Below, piece after piece: positions 37,366 to 45,886 of a DNA stretch of 64,000 bases. This DNA comes from Acidovorax sp. Leaf191 (GTDB lineage: Bacteria; Pseudomonadota; Gammaproteobacteria; Burkholderiales; Burkholderiaceae_C). Numbering within the stretch: position 1 is the stretch's first letter; every line of letters starts with the position of its first letter. The position numbers and the translations under genes are program-made. A model generated the notes under the pieces. That model ran no database searches. It was given only the letters and a program-made list of their open reading frames with translations, and was not told the DNA's origin. Where the stretch lies: positions 580,074 through 644,073 of the forward strand of contig NZ_LMPT01000012.1 of NCBI RefSeq assembly GCF_001424425.1, in the 5' to 3' direction.

Positions 37366-38352
37366 ATGAGTTTCTTCGCCATCCTGTTCGCTTTGCTGAT
37401 CGAGCAGGCACGCCCGCTGGCACGCAGCAACCCCATCCATGCCGGCCTGCGTGCGTGGGCGCTGTCCGTGAGCCGCAATTTCGACGCGGGCAAGCCGCAC
37501 CACGGCTGGGTGGCCTGGAGCCTGGCGGTGCTGGTGCCGGCCCTTGTCACGCTGGCGATCCACTGGCTGCTGCTGTGGGGTCTGGGGTGGCCATTTGCAG
37601 TGCTCTGGAGCGTGGCGGTGCTGTACGTCACGCTCGGGTTTCGGCAGTTCAGCCACCACTTCACGGGCATCCGCGATGCGCTCGAAGAGGGCAATGAAGA
37701 GGCGGCCCGCGAGCGGCTGGCGCACTGGCAGCAAGTGGACGTGGGGGTACTGCCGCGCAGCGAGATCGTGCGCCACGTGATCGAATATTCGGTGCTGGCG
37801 GCGCACCGCCATGTGTTCGGCGTGCTGGCCTGGTTCTCGGTCCTGGCCGCGCTGGGCCTGGGCCCTACCGGCGCCGTGCTGTACCGCCTGGCCGAGTTCG
37901 TGTCGCGCTACTGGCACTACAAACAGCGCACCGGCGCCCAGCCGGCCAGCGCCTCGCTGCAGCAGGCATCGGCACAGGCCTGGACGGTGGTCGACTGGCT
38001 GCCGGCCCGGCTCACGGCGCTGAGCTTTGCGGTGGTCGGCAGCTTCGAAGAGGCCATCGAAGGCTGGCGCTTTCATGCGCAGCGCTTTCCCAATGACAAC
38101 GATGGTGTGGTGCTCGCCGCCACCGCCGGCGCGATCAATGTGCGCCTGGGCGGCGAGGCGCTGAAGGCCCGCACCGAACTGCATGCGCCCCAGGGCCTGG
38201 AGATCGACGCCGATCTGGGCGACAGCGATTCCACGCCCGGCCGCGAGCCCGAGGTGGGCCATCTGCGCAGCGTGGTGGGCCTGGTGTGGCGGTCCGTGGT
38301 GGTGTGGATGCTGCTGCTGGCGTTGCTGACCCTGGCGCGGCTGCTGGGTTAG
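37366..38352 (+). CDS. CobD/CbiB-like integral membrane protein
   Basis: 328 residues. Membrane helices near 1-15, 50-85, 148-170 and 300-325. The pattern IEQARPLARSNPIHAGLRAW, FRQFSHHFTGIRDALEEG and FAVVGSFEEAIEGWR matches CobD/CbiB-family proteins outside cobalamin clusters, also related to AmpE-type proteins. No cobalamin gene is nearby, so a B12 role is not supported. ATG 37366 begins MSFFAILFALLIEQ; about 200 bp before it carries no gene. Confidence 0.82.
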   Translation: MSFFAILFALLIEQARPLARSNPIHAGLRAWALSVSRNFDAGKPHHGWVAWSLAVLVPALVTLAIHWLLLWGLGWPFAVLWSVAVLYVTLGFRQFSHHFTGIRDALEEGNEEAARERLAHWQQVDVGVLPRSEIVRHVIEYSVLAAHRHVFGVLAWFSVLAALGLGPTGAVLYRLAEFVSRYWHYKQRTGAQPASASLQQASAQAWTVVDWLPARLTALSFAVVGSFEEAIEGWRFHAQRFPNDNDGVVLAATAGAINVRLGGEALKARTELHAPQGLEIDADLGDSDSTPGREPEVGHLRSVVGLVWRSVVVWMLLLALLTLARLLG

Positions 38353-38435
38353 TAAGCCCCCTGAGCCGCTGCCCGGCTTCCCCCAAGGGGGACGCACCCG
38401 GTGGCCTGGCAAAGCCAGTTCCACGGGTGCGCTGG
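38353..38435 (+). repeat. 83-bp dispersed repeat, copy 2
   Basis: Starts immediately after the TAG of the CobD/CbiB-like gene with TAAGCCCCCTGAGCCGCTG, then TTCCCCCAAGGGGGA, CCCGGTGGCC, TGGCAAAGCCAG and TTCCACGGGTGCGCTGG. Aligns end to end with 14380-14462. Confidence 0.85.
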
Positions 38436-38528
38436 TGTGGGGCGTGCGTTTTCGAAGGGCGGTGCGCGCCGATGCGCTGTAGCGCCGTCTCTGGCGCCGC
38501 GCAGGCCCCCATACCCGTCAATGCCGCG

Positions 38529-39473
38529 TCAATACCGGGTGTGGCTCAGCTCTTCGAACAAGTCGCTATAGATTTTGTAGCGTGTGGGGCTTATCCCGCC
38601 TGCGGAAGGGCCTAGTTTCACTGCGTCCAGCACGCCGCAGCCCGGCTCGTGGAGGTGGGTGCAGTTGTAGAACTTGCAGTGGGTGGCGTGCTCGGCGATG
38701 TCGGGCATGCACGCGGCCAGCTGCATGGGGGCGATGTGGTGCAGGCCGAATTCCTGAAAGCCCGGCGAGTCAATCAGCGCGGTGGTGCGCTCCTTGTCCA
38801 TCCAGTACCAGTGCGTGCTGGTGGTGGTGTGCTTGCCGGAGTTCAGCGCCTGCGAGATCTCGCCCGTCAGCACCGTGGCGCCTGGCACCAGCAGGTTGAT
38901 CAGCGTGCTCTTGCCCGAGCCCGAGGGGCCCAGCACCAGGGTGGTCTTGCCTTGAAGGTGCTCCATCAGCAGGGCGCGGTCCACTTCGCTCGACAGGGTC
39001 AGCGACAGCGGCAGCACGCCATAGTGCTTGCCCGCACCCATGTGGCGGTAAGGCACCAGACGCTCCCAGGCACGGGCGAAGGGCTCCACCAGGTCGCTCT
39101 TGTTCAGGCCGATGATGGGCTGGATGCCTTCGGCCTCGGCGGCAATCAGCGCGCGTGCGAGCTGGCTTTCCGAAAACACGGGCTCTGCGGCGATGAGGAT
39201 GAGGACCTGGTCCAGGTTGGCGGCGAACGACTTGGTGCGGATCTCGTCCTGCCGATAGAACAGGTTGCGCCGCGGCTGCACCTTCTCGATGGTGCCCTCG
39301 TCGCCCTGGCCGGGCGGTGGCGCTTGCCACAGCACACGGTCGCCCACCACGGACTGGCTTTTCTTGCCCCGGGGGTGGCAGATGCGGCGCTCGCCGTCGG
39401 GGGTCTCGACCATGCAGTGGCGCCCGTGGCTGGCAACCACCGTGCCTTCCATGAGGGCGCTGCGCTCAGCCAT
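38529..39473 (-). CDS. rsgA: Ribosome biogenesis GTPase RsgA
   Basis: 314 residues, circularly permuted GTPase: OB-fold (1-75), G4 NKSD, then G1 GPSGSGKST, G3 DSPGF and a C-terminal zinc knuckle (HCKFYNCTHLHEPGC). Checks late 30S assembly and detaches RbfA. The last codons overlap a copy of the dispersed GCTAT element (38562-38618), yet the protein end ISPTRYKIYSDLFEEL is family-like. Followed upstream on the same strand by the pterin dehydratase gene. Confidence 0.96.
   Translation of the reverse strand: MAERSALMEGTVVASHGRHCMVETPDGERRICHPRGKKSQSVVGDRVLWQAPPPGQGDEGTIEKVQPRRNLFYRQDEIRTKSFAANLDQVLILIAAEPVFSESQLARALIAAEAEGIQPIIGLNKSDLVEPFARAWERLVPYRHMGAGKHYGVLPLSLTLSSEVDRALLMEHLQGKTTLVLGPSGSGKSTLINLLVPGATVLTGEISQALNSGKHTTTSTHWYWMDKERTTALIDSPGFQEFGLHHIAPMQLAACMPDIAEHATHCKFYNCTHLHEPGCGVLDAVKLGPSAGGISPTRYKIYSDLFEELSHTRY
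38562..38618 (+). repeat. GCTAT element overlapping the 3' end of rsgA
   Basis: GTCGCTATAGATTTTGTAGCG, then GGGGCTTATCCCGCCTGCG and AAGGGCCTAGTTTC: outer hairpin, GCTTaTcc arm and GGCC tail in the order seen elsewhere. Confidence 0.6.
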
Positions 39474-39511
39474 GGTGGTGGGGGTGGGGTGTCATGCGGC
39501 GGCGGCTGCAG

Positions 39512-39850
39512 TCAGGCCACGAGCGCATCGAACTGGGTCGCGCACTCGAAGTCGGTGGAAGAGATGCCGTGCACGTCGTGGGTGTTCAGGCGCACCACGC
39601 AGCGGTTGTAGTGCACCGACAGGTCGGGGTGGTGGTCCTGCGCGTTGGCGACGAAGGCCAGTGCGTTCACGAACGAGATGGTCTCGTAGTAGTTGGCGAA
39701 ATGGTAGGTCTTCTCGATCGCCACATCGGCGCCGTCGCCGGTGAGCTTCCAGCCCTCGACCTTGGCCAGGTTGGCGACCACTTCGGTCGCGGTCAGCGCG
39801 CGGCGGGTCTGGGTGGACCAGTCTTTTTTCTTGAGCATGGAGGTTGTCAT
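39512..39850 (-). CDS. 4a-hydroxytetrahydrobiopterin dehydratase (PCD/DCoH)
   Basis: 112 residues. EGWKLTGDGADVAIEKTYHFANY, FVNALAFVANAQDHHPDLSV and YNRCVVRLNTHDVHGIS are the PCD fold with catalytic histidines in DHHPD. It recycles pterin after phenylalanine hydroxylase or acts in molybdopterin chemistry; no phhA is nearby. Its ATG overlaps the stop of the Ste24-like peptidase gene (ATGA). Confidence 0.94.
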   Translation of the reverse strand: MTTSMLKKKDWSTQTRRALTATEVVANLAKVEGWKLTGDGADVAIEKTYHFANYYETISFVNALAFVANAQDHHPDLSVHYNRCVVRLNTHDVHGISSTDFECATQFDALVA

Positions 39851-41154
39851 GGTTGGGCGGTAGGTTGCATGCGTGCCAGCCGCTCGGTGGCGGGCGGGTG
39901 CGAGTAGTAGAACTTCACGTACACCGGGTCGGGCGTGAGGGTGGAGGCATTGTCCTCGTACAGCTTGAGCAGGGCCGAGGACAGATCGGCGCCGCTGGAC
40001 TGGGCCACGGCATAGGCGTCGGCCTGGAACTCGTGGCGGCGCGACTGTTGCGAGAACAGGGGCGAGATGAAGAAGGTGAACACCGGCACCACCAGCAGAA
40101 ACAGCAGCAGGGCCAGGGCGTCGTTGGGCGCAGCGGCCATGGCCGGGTCCAGCGAGATGTTGGGACGCACGCCCAGGCCCGTATAGAACCACACCTGGGT
40201 GGACAGCCAGCCCAGCAGCGCGAACCCCGCCAGGCTCAGGGCGAACATGGTGACGATGCGCTGGATGATGTGGCGGTGCTTGAAGTGGCCGAGTTCATGG
40301 GCCAGCACGGCCTCGACCTCGCCCGGGGCCAGCTGGCGCAGCAGCGTGTCGTAGAACACCACGCGCTTGGCGGCGCCAAAGCCGGTGAAGTACGCATTGG
40401 CATGCGCGCTGCGGCGGCTGCCGTCCATCACGAACAGGCCCTTGGCCGAGAAGCCGCAGCGCTGCATCAGCGCCGTCACGCGGGCCTTGAGCGATTCGTC
40501 TTCGAGCGGCTGGAACTTGTTGAACAGCGGGGCGATGAAGGTGGGGTAGACCACCATCAGGAGCAGGTTGAACCCCATCCAGAAGCACCAGGCCCACAGC
40601 CACCACAGCGGGCCCGCAGCGCCCATGAGCCAGAGGATCATGGCCGCGATCGGCAGGCCGATGACGGCGCCCACCAGCAGGCCTTTGACGGCGTCGCCCA
40701 GCCACAGCCGCCAGGTCATCTTGTTGAAGCCGAAGCGCTCTTCCACCACGAAGGTCTGGTACAGCGAGAGCGGCAGGTCGATGAGGCCACCGATGGCGGC
40801 AAAGGCGACCAGCAGCGCCAGTTGCTGCCCCATGCCGCCGCCCATCAGCCCCAGCAGCGCCTGGTTCAGCGCATCCAGGCCGCCCAAGAGCGTCCAGCCC
40901 AGCAGCACCGCGGCGCCCAGCGACATCTCCAGCAGCCCCAGGCGGGCCTTGGTCACGGTGTAGTCGGCCGCCTTCTGGTGCGCGGCCAGCGGGATGCGTT
41001 CCGCGAAGGGTGCGGGTACTGCGTCCCGGTGGCGCGCTACGTGGCGGATCTGCCGGGAGGCGAGCCACAGCTTGATGACAAGCCCCAATGACAGCGCGGC
41101 GGCGAACGCCAGCGTCAGCAGCAGGGAAGGAGAAAGGTCGTCGGTGATGGGCAT
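39847..41154 (-). CDS. Ste24-like M48 membrane endopeptidase
   Basis: 435 residues with about seven membrane helices. Zinc motif HELGH (H286, E287, H290) and third ligand E375 in HEFQADAYA match CAAX prenyl protease 1/Ste24 homologues. [18 protein letters not shown] is another family hallmark. In bacteria, which lack prenylated CAAX proteins, the role is probably membrane protein quality control. Translationally coupled to the pterin dehydratase and rsgA genes; divergent from orn. Confidence 0.95.
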   Translation of the reverse strand: MPITDDLSPSLLLTLAFAAALSLGLVIKLWLASRQIRHVARHRDAVPAPFAERIPLAAHQKAADYTVTKARLGLLEMSLGAAVLLGWTLLGGLDALNQALLGLMGGGMGQQLALLVAFAAIGGLIDLPLSLYQTFVVEERFGFNKMTWRLWLGDAVKGLLVGAVIGLPIAAMILWLMGAAGPLWWLWAWCFWMGFNLLLMVVYPTFIAPLFNKFQPLEDESLKARVTALMQRCGFSAKGLFVMDGSRRSAHANAYFTGFGAAKRVVFYDTLLRQLAPGEVEAVLAHELGHFKHRHIIQRIVTMFALSLAGFALLGWLSTQVWFYTGLGVRPNISLDPAMAAAPNDALALLLFLLVVPVFTFFISPLFSQQSRRHEFQADAYAVAQSSGADLSSALLKLYEDNASTLTPDPVYVKFYYSHPPATERLARMQPTAQP

Positions 41155-41231
41155 GTGGGCTCAGAGTTTACCGGGCGGCGGCGCGCCAGGGTGGCGCGCT
41201 GTACCTGTCGGCAACGGGGGCATCGGCGACA

Positions 41232-41834
41232 ATGCGCGCCATGTCCGAAGCCCCACCCACCCCCACACCTGTGCTTGCCAAGTCCGACCAGAACCTCGTC
41301 TGGCTCGATTGTGAAATGACCGGCCTCGAGCCCGACACCGACCGCCTGCTGGAGATCGCCGTCGTCGTGACCGGCCCTCACCTGGAGCCCCGCATCGAAG
41401 GGCCCGTGTTCGCCATCCACCAGTCCGACGAACTGCTCAACGGCATGGACGCGTGGAACAAGGGCACGCACGGCCGCAGCGGCCTCATCGACAAGGTGAA
41501 GGCCTCCACGGTGACCGAAGAAGCCGCCGAGCAGCAGATCCTCGCCTTTTTGGCGAAGTACGTACCCAAGGGCGTGGCCCCGATGTGCGGCAACAGCATC
41601 GGGCAGGACCGGCGCTTTCTGGTGCGCTACATGCCCAAGCTGGAGCGGTTCTTCCACTACCGCAACGTGGACGTGAGCACGCTCAAGGAACTGGCCAAGC
41701 GCTGGAAGCCCGAGGCCTATACCAGCTTCAAGAAGGCCCAAAAGCACACGGCGCTGGCCGACGTGCATGAATCCATCGAAGAGCTGGCGCACTACCGCCA
41801 GCACCTGCTGGCCGTGGAGGTGAAGGCGCCCTGA
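41232..41834 (+). CDS. orn: Oligoribonuclease
   Basis: 200 residues. DEDDh exonuclease: [20 protein letters not shown] with the first two acids, [11 protein letters not shown], and [14 protein letters not shown] with His and Asp. It degrades 2-5-nt RNAs and pGpG from c-di-GMP breakdown, relevant to the GGDEF protein encoded 2.4 kb away. ATG 41241 is an alternative start. Confidence 0.97.
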   Translation: MRAMSEAPPTPTPVLAKSDQNLVWLDCEMTGLEPDTDRLLEIAVVVTGPHLEPRIEGPVFAIHQSDELLNGMDAWNKGTHGRSGLIDKVKASTVTEEAAEQQILAFLAKYVPKGVAPMCGNSIGQDRRFLVRYMPKLERFFHYRNVDVSTLKELAKRWKPEAYTSFKKAQKHTALADVHESIEELAHYRQHLLAVEVKAP

Positions 41835-41954
41835 GCCCTGAGCTGCCGCAGCGCCCCGTTGCGAGGGCGGCTGGCAAGGCCAGGCCCAGCGTTGCTGGCG
41901 GCGGGGCCCGCGCAGGGTTCGGCATGCCACTCCCCACACCGCAAAAAAAGGGTA

Positions 41955-41984
41955 TTGCGGGGAAACCCTTAATCGTGCGATAAT
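41955..41984 (+). promoter_or_regulatory. Promoter and long leader of the DEAD-box helicase gene
   Basis: TTGCGG (41955-41960), 18-nt spacer, GATAAT (41979-41984). Start would be near 41991, leaving about 210 nt untranslated up to ATG 42203. The leader has a hairpin ACTGTC-acca-GACAGT (42050-42065) and an ACGAAG/CTTCGT pair bracketing the region just before the ribosome-binding site. The 368 bp between orn and the helicase contain no gene. Confidence 0.6.
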
Positions 41985-42202
41985 CGCTGGCTGCGCAGGA
42001 ATCCCGCGCAGTTTGTGCATCTCCCCTCACACACCGGGCTTGCCAGCCGACTGTCACCAGACAGTGCAGGACTGGCGAATAACGCCCACCCGCTCAGGCC
42101 TTCAGCGCCAGCGCAGGTTTCGTTTGATGGTTGATGTTTTTTAACCATTTGACGAAGCCAATCGTAGGCAGCGCCCGCGACCGTCTTCGTGAGAGAAAAA
42201 TC

Positions 42203-44077
42203 ATGACCGACACCTCTTTGGTGCAGGGCGAATTCGCGCCTGCAGATACTTCCTTTGCTGCCGACGTTTCCGTGCAGTCTTCCCCTCTGGACGCCGTGGC
42301 GGATATTGTTTCCGCCGAGGCAGAAGTGGCCGTGACGGCCCAGCCCAACGGCTTTGTCGAGCTGGGCCTGGCGCCTGAACTCGTGCAGGCTGTGGCCGAC
42401 CTGGGCTACACCCAGCCCACCAGCGTGCAGCTCAAGGCCATCCCCCTGGCCATGGGTGCCGGCGCCGATGCCAAGCACTTCATCGACCTGATGGTTTCCA
42501 GCCAGACGGGCTCCGGCAAGACCGCAGCCTTCCTGCTGCCCGTGCTGCACACGCTGATCAACCAGCAAGCTGCTGCCGAAGCCGAAGAGCGCGCCGCTTT
42601 CGAGCGTTCCGTGGCCGAAGCCGCCGAGCGTGGCGAACCCGCTCCCAAGCGCGCCAAGCGCAAGGATCCCACCAGCTCGCGCAATTTCAAGGCCGCCACT
42701 CCTGGCGCCCTGATCCTGTGCCCCACGCGGGAACTGGCGCAGCAGGTGGCGCATGACGCCATCGACCTCGTCAAGCATTGCCGTGGCCTGCGCGTGGCCA
42801 ACGTGGTGGGCGGCATGCCCTACCAACTGCAGATCGCCAAGCTGCAGAACGCCGACCTGGTGGTGGCCACTCCCGGCCGCCTGCTGGACCTGCAGCGCTC
42901 GATGCAGATCAAGCTCGACAAGGTGCAGTTCCTGGTCGTCGACGAAGCCGACCGCATGCTCGACCTGGGCTTCTCGGACGATCTGGCCGAACTGAACCAG
43001 CTGACCGCCCAGCGCAAGCAGACCATGATGTTCAGCGCCACGTTCGCGCCGCGCATCCAGCAGCTGGCGATGCGTGTGATGCACGACGGCGGTTCGTCGG
43101 TGCAAAAGGTCACCATCGACTCGCCACAGGCCAAGCACGCCAACATCAAGCAGATCCTGCACTGGGCTGACAACGCACAGCACAAGCGCAAGTTGCTCGA
43201 CCACTGGCTGCGCGACACCACCATCAACCAGGCCATCGTGTTTGCCAGCACCCAGGTGGAGTGCGACGGCCTGGCCAACGACCTGCAGCAAGACGGGTTC
43301 TCCGCCGTTGCGTTGCACGGCGCCCTGAGCCAGGGCCTGCGCAACCGCCGCCTGATGGCGCTGCGCAGCGGCCAGGTGCAGATCCTGGTAGCCACCGACG
43401 TGGCAGCACGCGGTATCGACGTGCCCACGATCACGCACGTGTTCAACTTCGGCCTGCCCATGAAGGCCGAGGATTACACCCACCGCATCGGCCGTACCGG
43501 CCGGGCTGGCCGCGACGGCCTGGCTGTCACGTTTGCCGAGTTCCGCGATCGCCGCAAGATCTACGACATTGAGTCGTACAGCAAGCAGCAATTCAAGCCG
43601 GAAGTGATTCCTGGCATGGAACCCGCACAGCGCGCGCCCCAGGCTCCACGCGCTGACTTCGGCGGCCGTGGCCGTTCGGGTGGTGGTGGTTTCGAAGGCC
43701 GTGATGGCGGCCACGGCCGTGATCGCCGCTTTGGTGGCCCTGCACGCGGCAACGACCGTGGCGGCTTTGGCGGCAATGACCGCGGTGGCTTCGGTGGCAA
43801 CGACCGTGGCGGTTTCGGTGGTGGCTTTGCAGGCCGCGACGGTGGCAACCGCGCTGCCCCCGGCGCTCCTCGCCGTGATGGCGAAGGCTATGGCCGCAAG
43901 CCAGGCTTTGGCGACGCCGGCCGTGCTGGCTTTGCGCCACGCGGCGAAGGTGCTGGCGCACCCCGCGGCGACTTCGCACCCCGCCGGCCCGACTTTGCCA
44001 AGCCGGCAGGTGCTGGTGGCGGCAAGCCCTTCGTGGCCCACGACGCGCGCAAGCGCCCGGCACGCCCCGCGCGCTGA
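42203..44077 (+). CDS. DEAD-box RNA helicase with RGG tail
   Basis: 624 residues. An N-terminal extension of about 45 is followed by the Q motif (GYTQPTSVQLKAIPLAMG), Walker A SSQTGSGKT near 100-108, DEAD in VVDEADRML near 247, SAT in FSATFAP, and motif VI HRIGRTGRAGR. An insert of about 40 charged residues lies after motif I (EAEERAAFERSVAEAAERGE). The C-terminal ~120 residues are Gly/Arg-rich, including three GNDRGGFG copies. RhlE/DeaD-type; likely ribosome assembly or RNA decay, often cold-induced. The long leader agrees with post-transcriptional control. Precise orthology is unresolved. Confidence 0.94.
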   Translation: MTDTSLVQGEFAPADTSFAADVSVQSSPLDAVADIVSAEAEVAVTAQPNGFVELGLAPELVQAVADLGYTQPTSVQLKAIPLAMGAGADAKHFIDLMVSSQTGSGKTAAFLLPVLHTLINQQAAAEAEERAAFERSVAEAAERGEPAPKRAKRKDPTSSRNFKAATPGALILCPTRELAQQVAHDAIDLVKHCRGLRVANVVGGMPYQLQIAKLQNADLVVATPGRLLDLQRSMQIKLDKVQFLVVDEADRMLDLGFSDDLAELNQLTAQRKQTMMFSATFAPRIQQLAMRVMHDGGSSVQKVTIDSPQAKHANIKQILHWADNAQHKRKLLDHWLRDTTINQAIVFASTQVECDGLANDLQQDGFSAVALHGALSQGLRNRRLMALRSGQVQILVATDVAARGIDVPTITHVFNFGLPMKAEDYTHRIGRTGRAGRDGLAVTFAEFRDRRKIYDIESYSKQQFKPEVIPGMEPAQRAPQAPRADFGGRGRSGGGGFEGRDGGHGRDRRFGGPARGNDRGGFGGNDRGGFGGNDRGGFGGGFAGRDGGNRAAPGAPRRDGEGYGRKPGFGDAGRAGFAPRGEGAGAPRGDFAPRRPDFAKPAGAGGGKPFVAHDARKRPARPAR

Positions 44078-44246
44078 GCGAGATCCCCCGGACAGGTGGG
44101 TCTTTCTGCATGCCTCGGCCGGTGCCGGCCATGCAGGCACAACAGGCTGGTTCCGCAAGGTGCCGGCCTTTTTTTATGGCGCTCCTGGCCCGACCCGCGG
44201 CGATCACGCAATGGCTCGTCAATAATTGGCGCCGGAGGAATCTGCC

Positions 44247-45728
44247 GTGTCGTCTTCTTTATCATCGGGTGCGGACTTTGAGCACATGTTCGAGCTGGCG
44301 CCCGTGTCGCTCTGGCTGGAAGACTACAGCGCGCTCAAGCAGCTTTTCGATGGCTGGCGCGCCGATGGCGTCACGGACATCCGCGCCCATCTGGCGGCAG
44401 ACCCCGCGCGGGTGCGCCAGTGCAGCGCTTCGCTCAAGGTCCTGAAGGTCAACCAGCGCACGCTGGAGCTGTTCGCCGCGGAAAGCCAGCAGGTGCTCGA
44501 GGCGAACCTGGACAAGGTGTTTCGCGACGACATGCACGACGCGGTCTCCCATGAGCTGGCGCAGCTCTGGGCAGGGCATAAGGAATTCTCCAACCAGACC
44601 GTCAACTACGCATTGGACGGCCGCCGCCTCGATGTGAAGATCCGCGCCCGCATCCTGCCGGGCTACGACGACAACTGGAGCCGCGTGCTGGTCTCGCTGG
44701 AAGACATCACTCCCGAGGTGCGCAGCGCCCGCCAGTTGCGCCGCAGCGAGCAGTACGCACGCGATCTGTTCGAGCACTCGCCCGTGTCGTTGTGGGTGGA
44801 GGATTTCAGCGCGGTCAAGCACCTGCTCGATGGCGTGCGTGCGCAGGGCATCGACGACTTCAAGACCTTCATCACTGTGCACCCCGAGTTCGTGTCGCGC
44901 TGCATGCAGGAGATCCGCGTCATCGATGTCAACCAGCAGACGCTGCGGATGTTCGGTGCCAGCAGCAAGGACATGCTGCTCAACAACATCGGCCGTGTTT
45001 TCCGCGGCGAGATGCACGAGTCCTTCGCCGAGCAGCTGCTCGACCTGTGGGAGGGCAAGACCTTCCAGCAGCGCGAGGTGGTCAACTACGCGCTCTCGGG
45101 CGACGCGGTGCACATCCACATGCAGTTCTCGGTGCTGGCCGACCACCTGGCCGACTGGGGGCTGGTGCTGCTGTCGCTGGTGGACATCACCGCCCGCAAG
45201 AAGGCCGAGGCGTACCTGGAGTACCTGGGCAAGCACGACGTGCTCACCCAGCTGCGCAACCGCGCGTTCTACGCCGAAGAGCTCAACCGCATCACCCGCA
45301 AGGGGCCGTGGCCGTTGTCGATCATCGCCATCGACCTCAACGGCCTCAAGCTCGTGAACGACGAGCAAGGCCATGCGGCAGGCGACTCCATGCTGCGCCG
45401 CGTGGGCGAGGTCCTGGCCAAGGCCGTCGACCTGCCCGCCTGCGCGGCCCGCATCGGCGGCGATGAATTCACCGTGCTGCTGCCGGGCATGGACGAGCGC
45501 AGTGCCCACGCGCTGCAGGACCGCATCCTGTCGATGGTGGACCTGAACAACCAGTTCTACCCCGGCCAGCCGCTCAGTCTGGCGATGGGTGTGGCGTCCT
45601 GCCGGTCGGGCGATTCGGTGGAGGCCGCGATCCACCGCGCAGACCAGGCTATGTACGCGGAGAAGCTGCGTTATTACCAGGACAAGAGCGTGGACCGGCG
45701 CCAGCCGGGCAGGGACGGGGCCGATTGA
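44247..45728 (+). CDS. Diguanylate cyclase with two tandem PAS domains
   Basis: 493 residues from GTG 44247; GGAGGAA sits 6 nt before it and inside any longer reading, which fixes this start. Two homologous PAS units (about 12-150 and 165-305) share APVSLWLEDYSALKQLFDG / SPVSLWVEDFSAVKHLLDG and following segments, an internal duplication. The GGDEF domain (about 315-475) has RIGGDEF intact, so c-di-GMP synthesis is likely. The inhibitory RxxD site is not evident (KAVD at unusual spacing). No membrane segment: a soluble sensor. Orn, which clears pGpG, is encoded nearby. Confidence 0.92.
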   Translation: MSSSLSSGADFEHMFELAPVSLWLEDYSALKQLFDGWRADGVTDIRAHLAADPARVRQCSASLKVLKVNQRTLELFAAESQQVLEANLDKVFRDDMHDAVSHELAQLWAGHKEFSNQTVNYALDGRRLDVKIRARILPGYDDNWSRVLVSLEDITPEVRSARQLRRSEQYARDLFEHSPVSLWVEDFSAVKHLLDGVRAQGIDDFKTFITVHPEFVSRCMQEIRVIDVNQQTLRMFGASSKDMLLNNIGRVFRGEMHESFAEQLLDLWEGKTFQQREVVNYALSGDAVHIHMQFSVLADHLADWGLVLLSLVDITARKKAEAYLEYLGKHDVLTQLRNRAFYAEELNRITRKGPWPLSIIAIDLNGLKLVNDEQGHAAGDSMLRRVGEVLAKAVDLPACAARIGGDEFTVLLPGMDERSAHALQDRILSMVDLNNQFYPGQPLSLAMGVASCRSGDSVEAAIHRADQAMYAEKLRYYQDKSVDRRQPGRDGAD

Positions 45729-45785
45729 TCAGTCGCGAGGGACATCGCCCGATGCGCCACGAGAAGTGCGCAGCAGGTGGTGCAC

Positions 45786-45848
45786 GATGCGTGATGCGTG
45801 ATGCGTGATGCGTGATGCGTGATGCGTGATGCGTGATGCGTGATGCGT
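45786..45848 (+). repeat. Perfect heptamer tandem array, 9 copies
   Basis: GATGCGT repeated nine times without error over 63 bp, 57 bp after the stop of the diguanylate cyclase gene and before the end of the converging efflux gene. Non-coding on both strands as far as I can see. Confidence 0.97.
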
Positions 45849-45886
45849 GACGATTGACGCAGCGCTTCACATCGGGGGCAGTCTCG

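Noticed and set aside
37366-38352. CobD/CbiB-like gene as evidence of a cobalamin cluster
   Set aside because: No other cobalamin gene nearby; the family has non-B12 members.
44078-44220. Terminator after the DEAD-box helicase
   Set aside because: A T-run exists near 44169 and GC-rich inverted words precede it, but I could not pair a clean stem directly before the T-run.
45786-45848. Heptamer array considered as a CRISPR-like array
   Set aside because: No spacers; pure head-to-tail 7-bp repeat.
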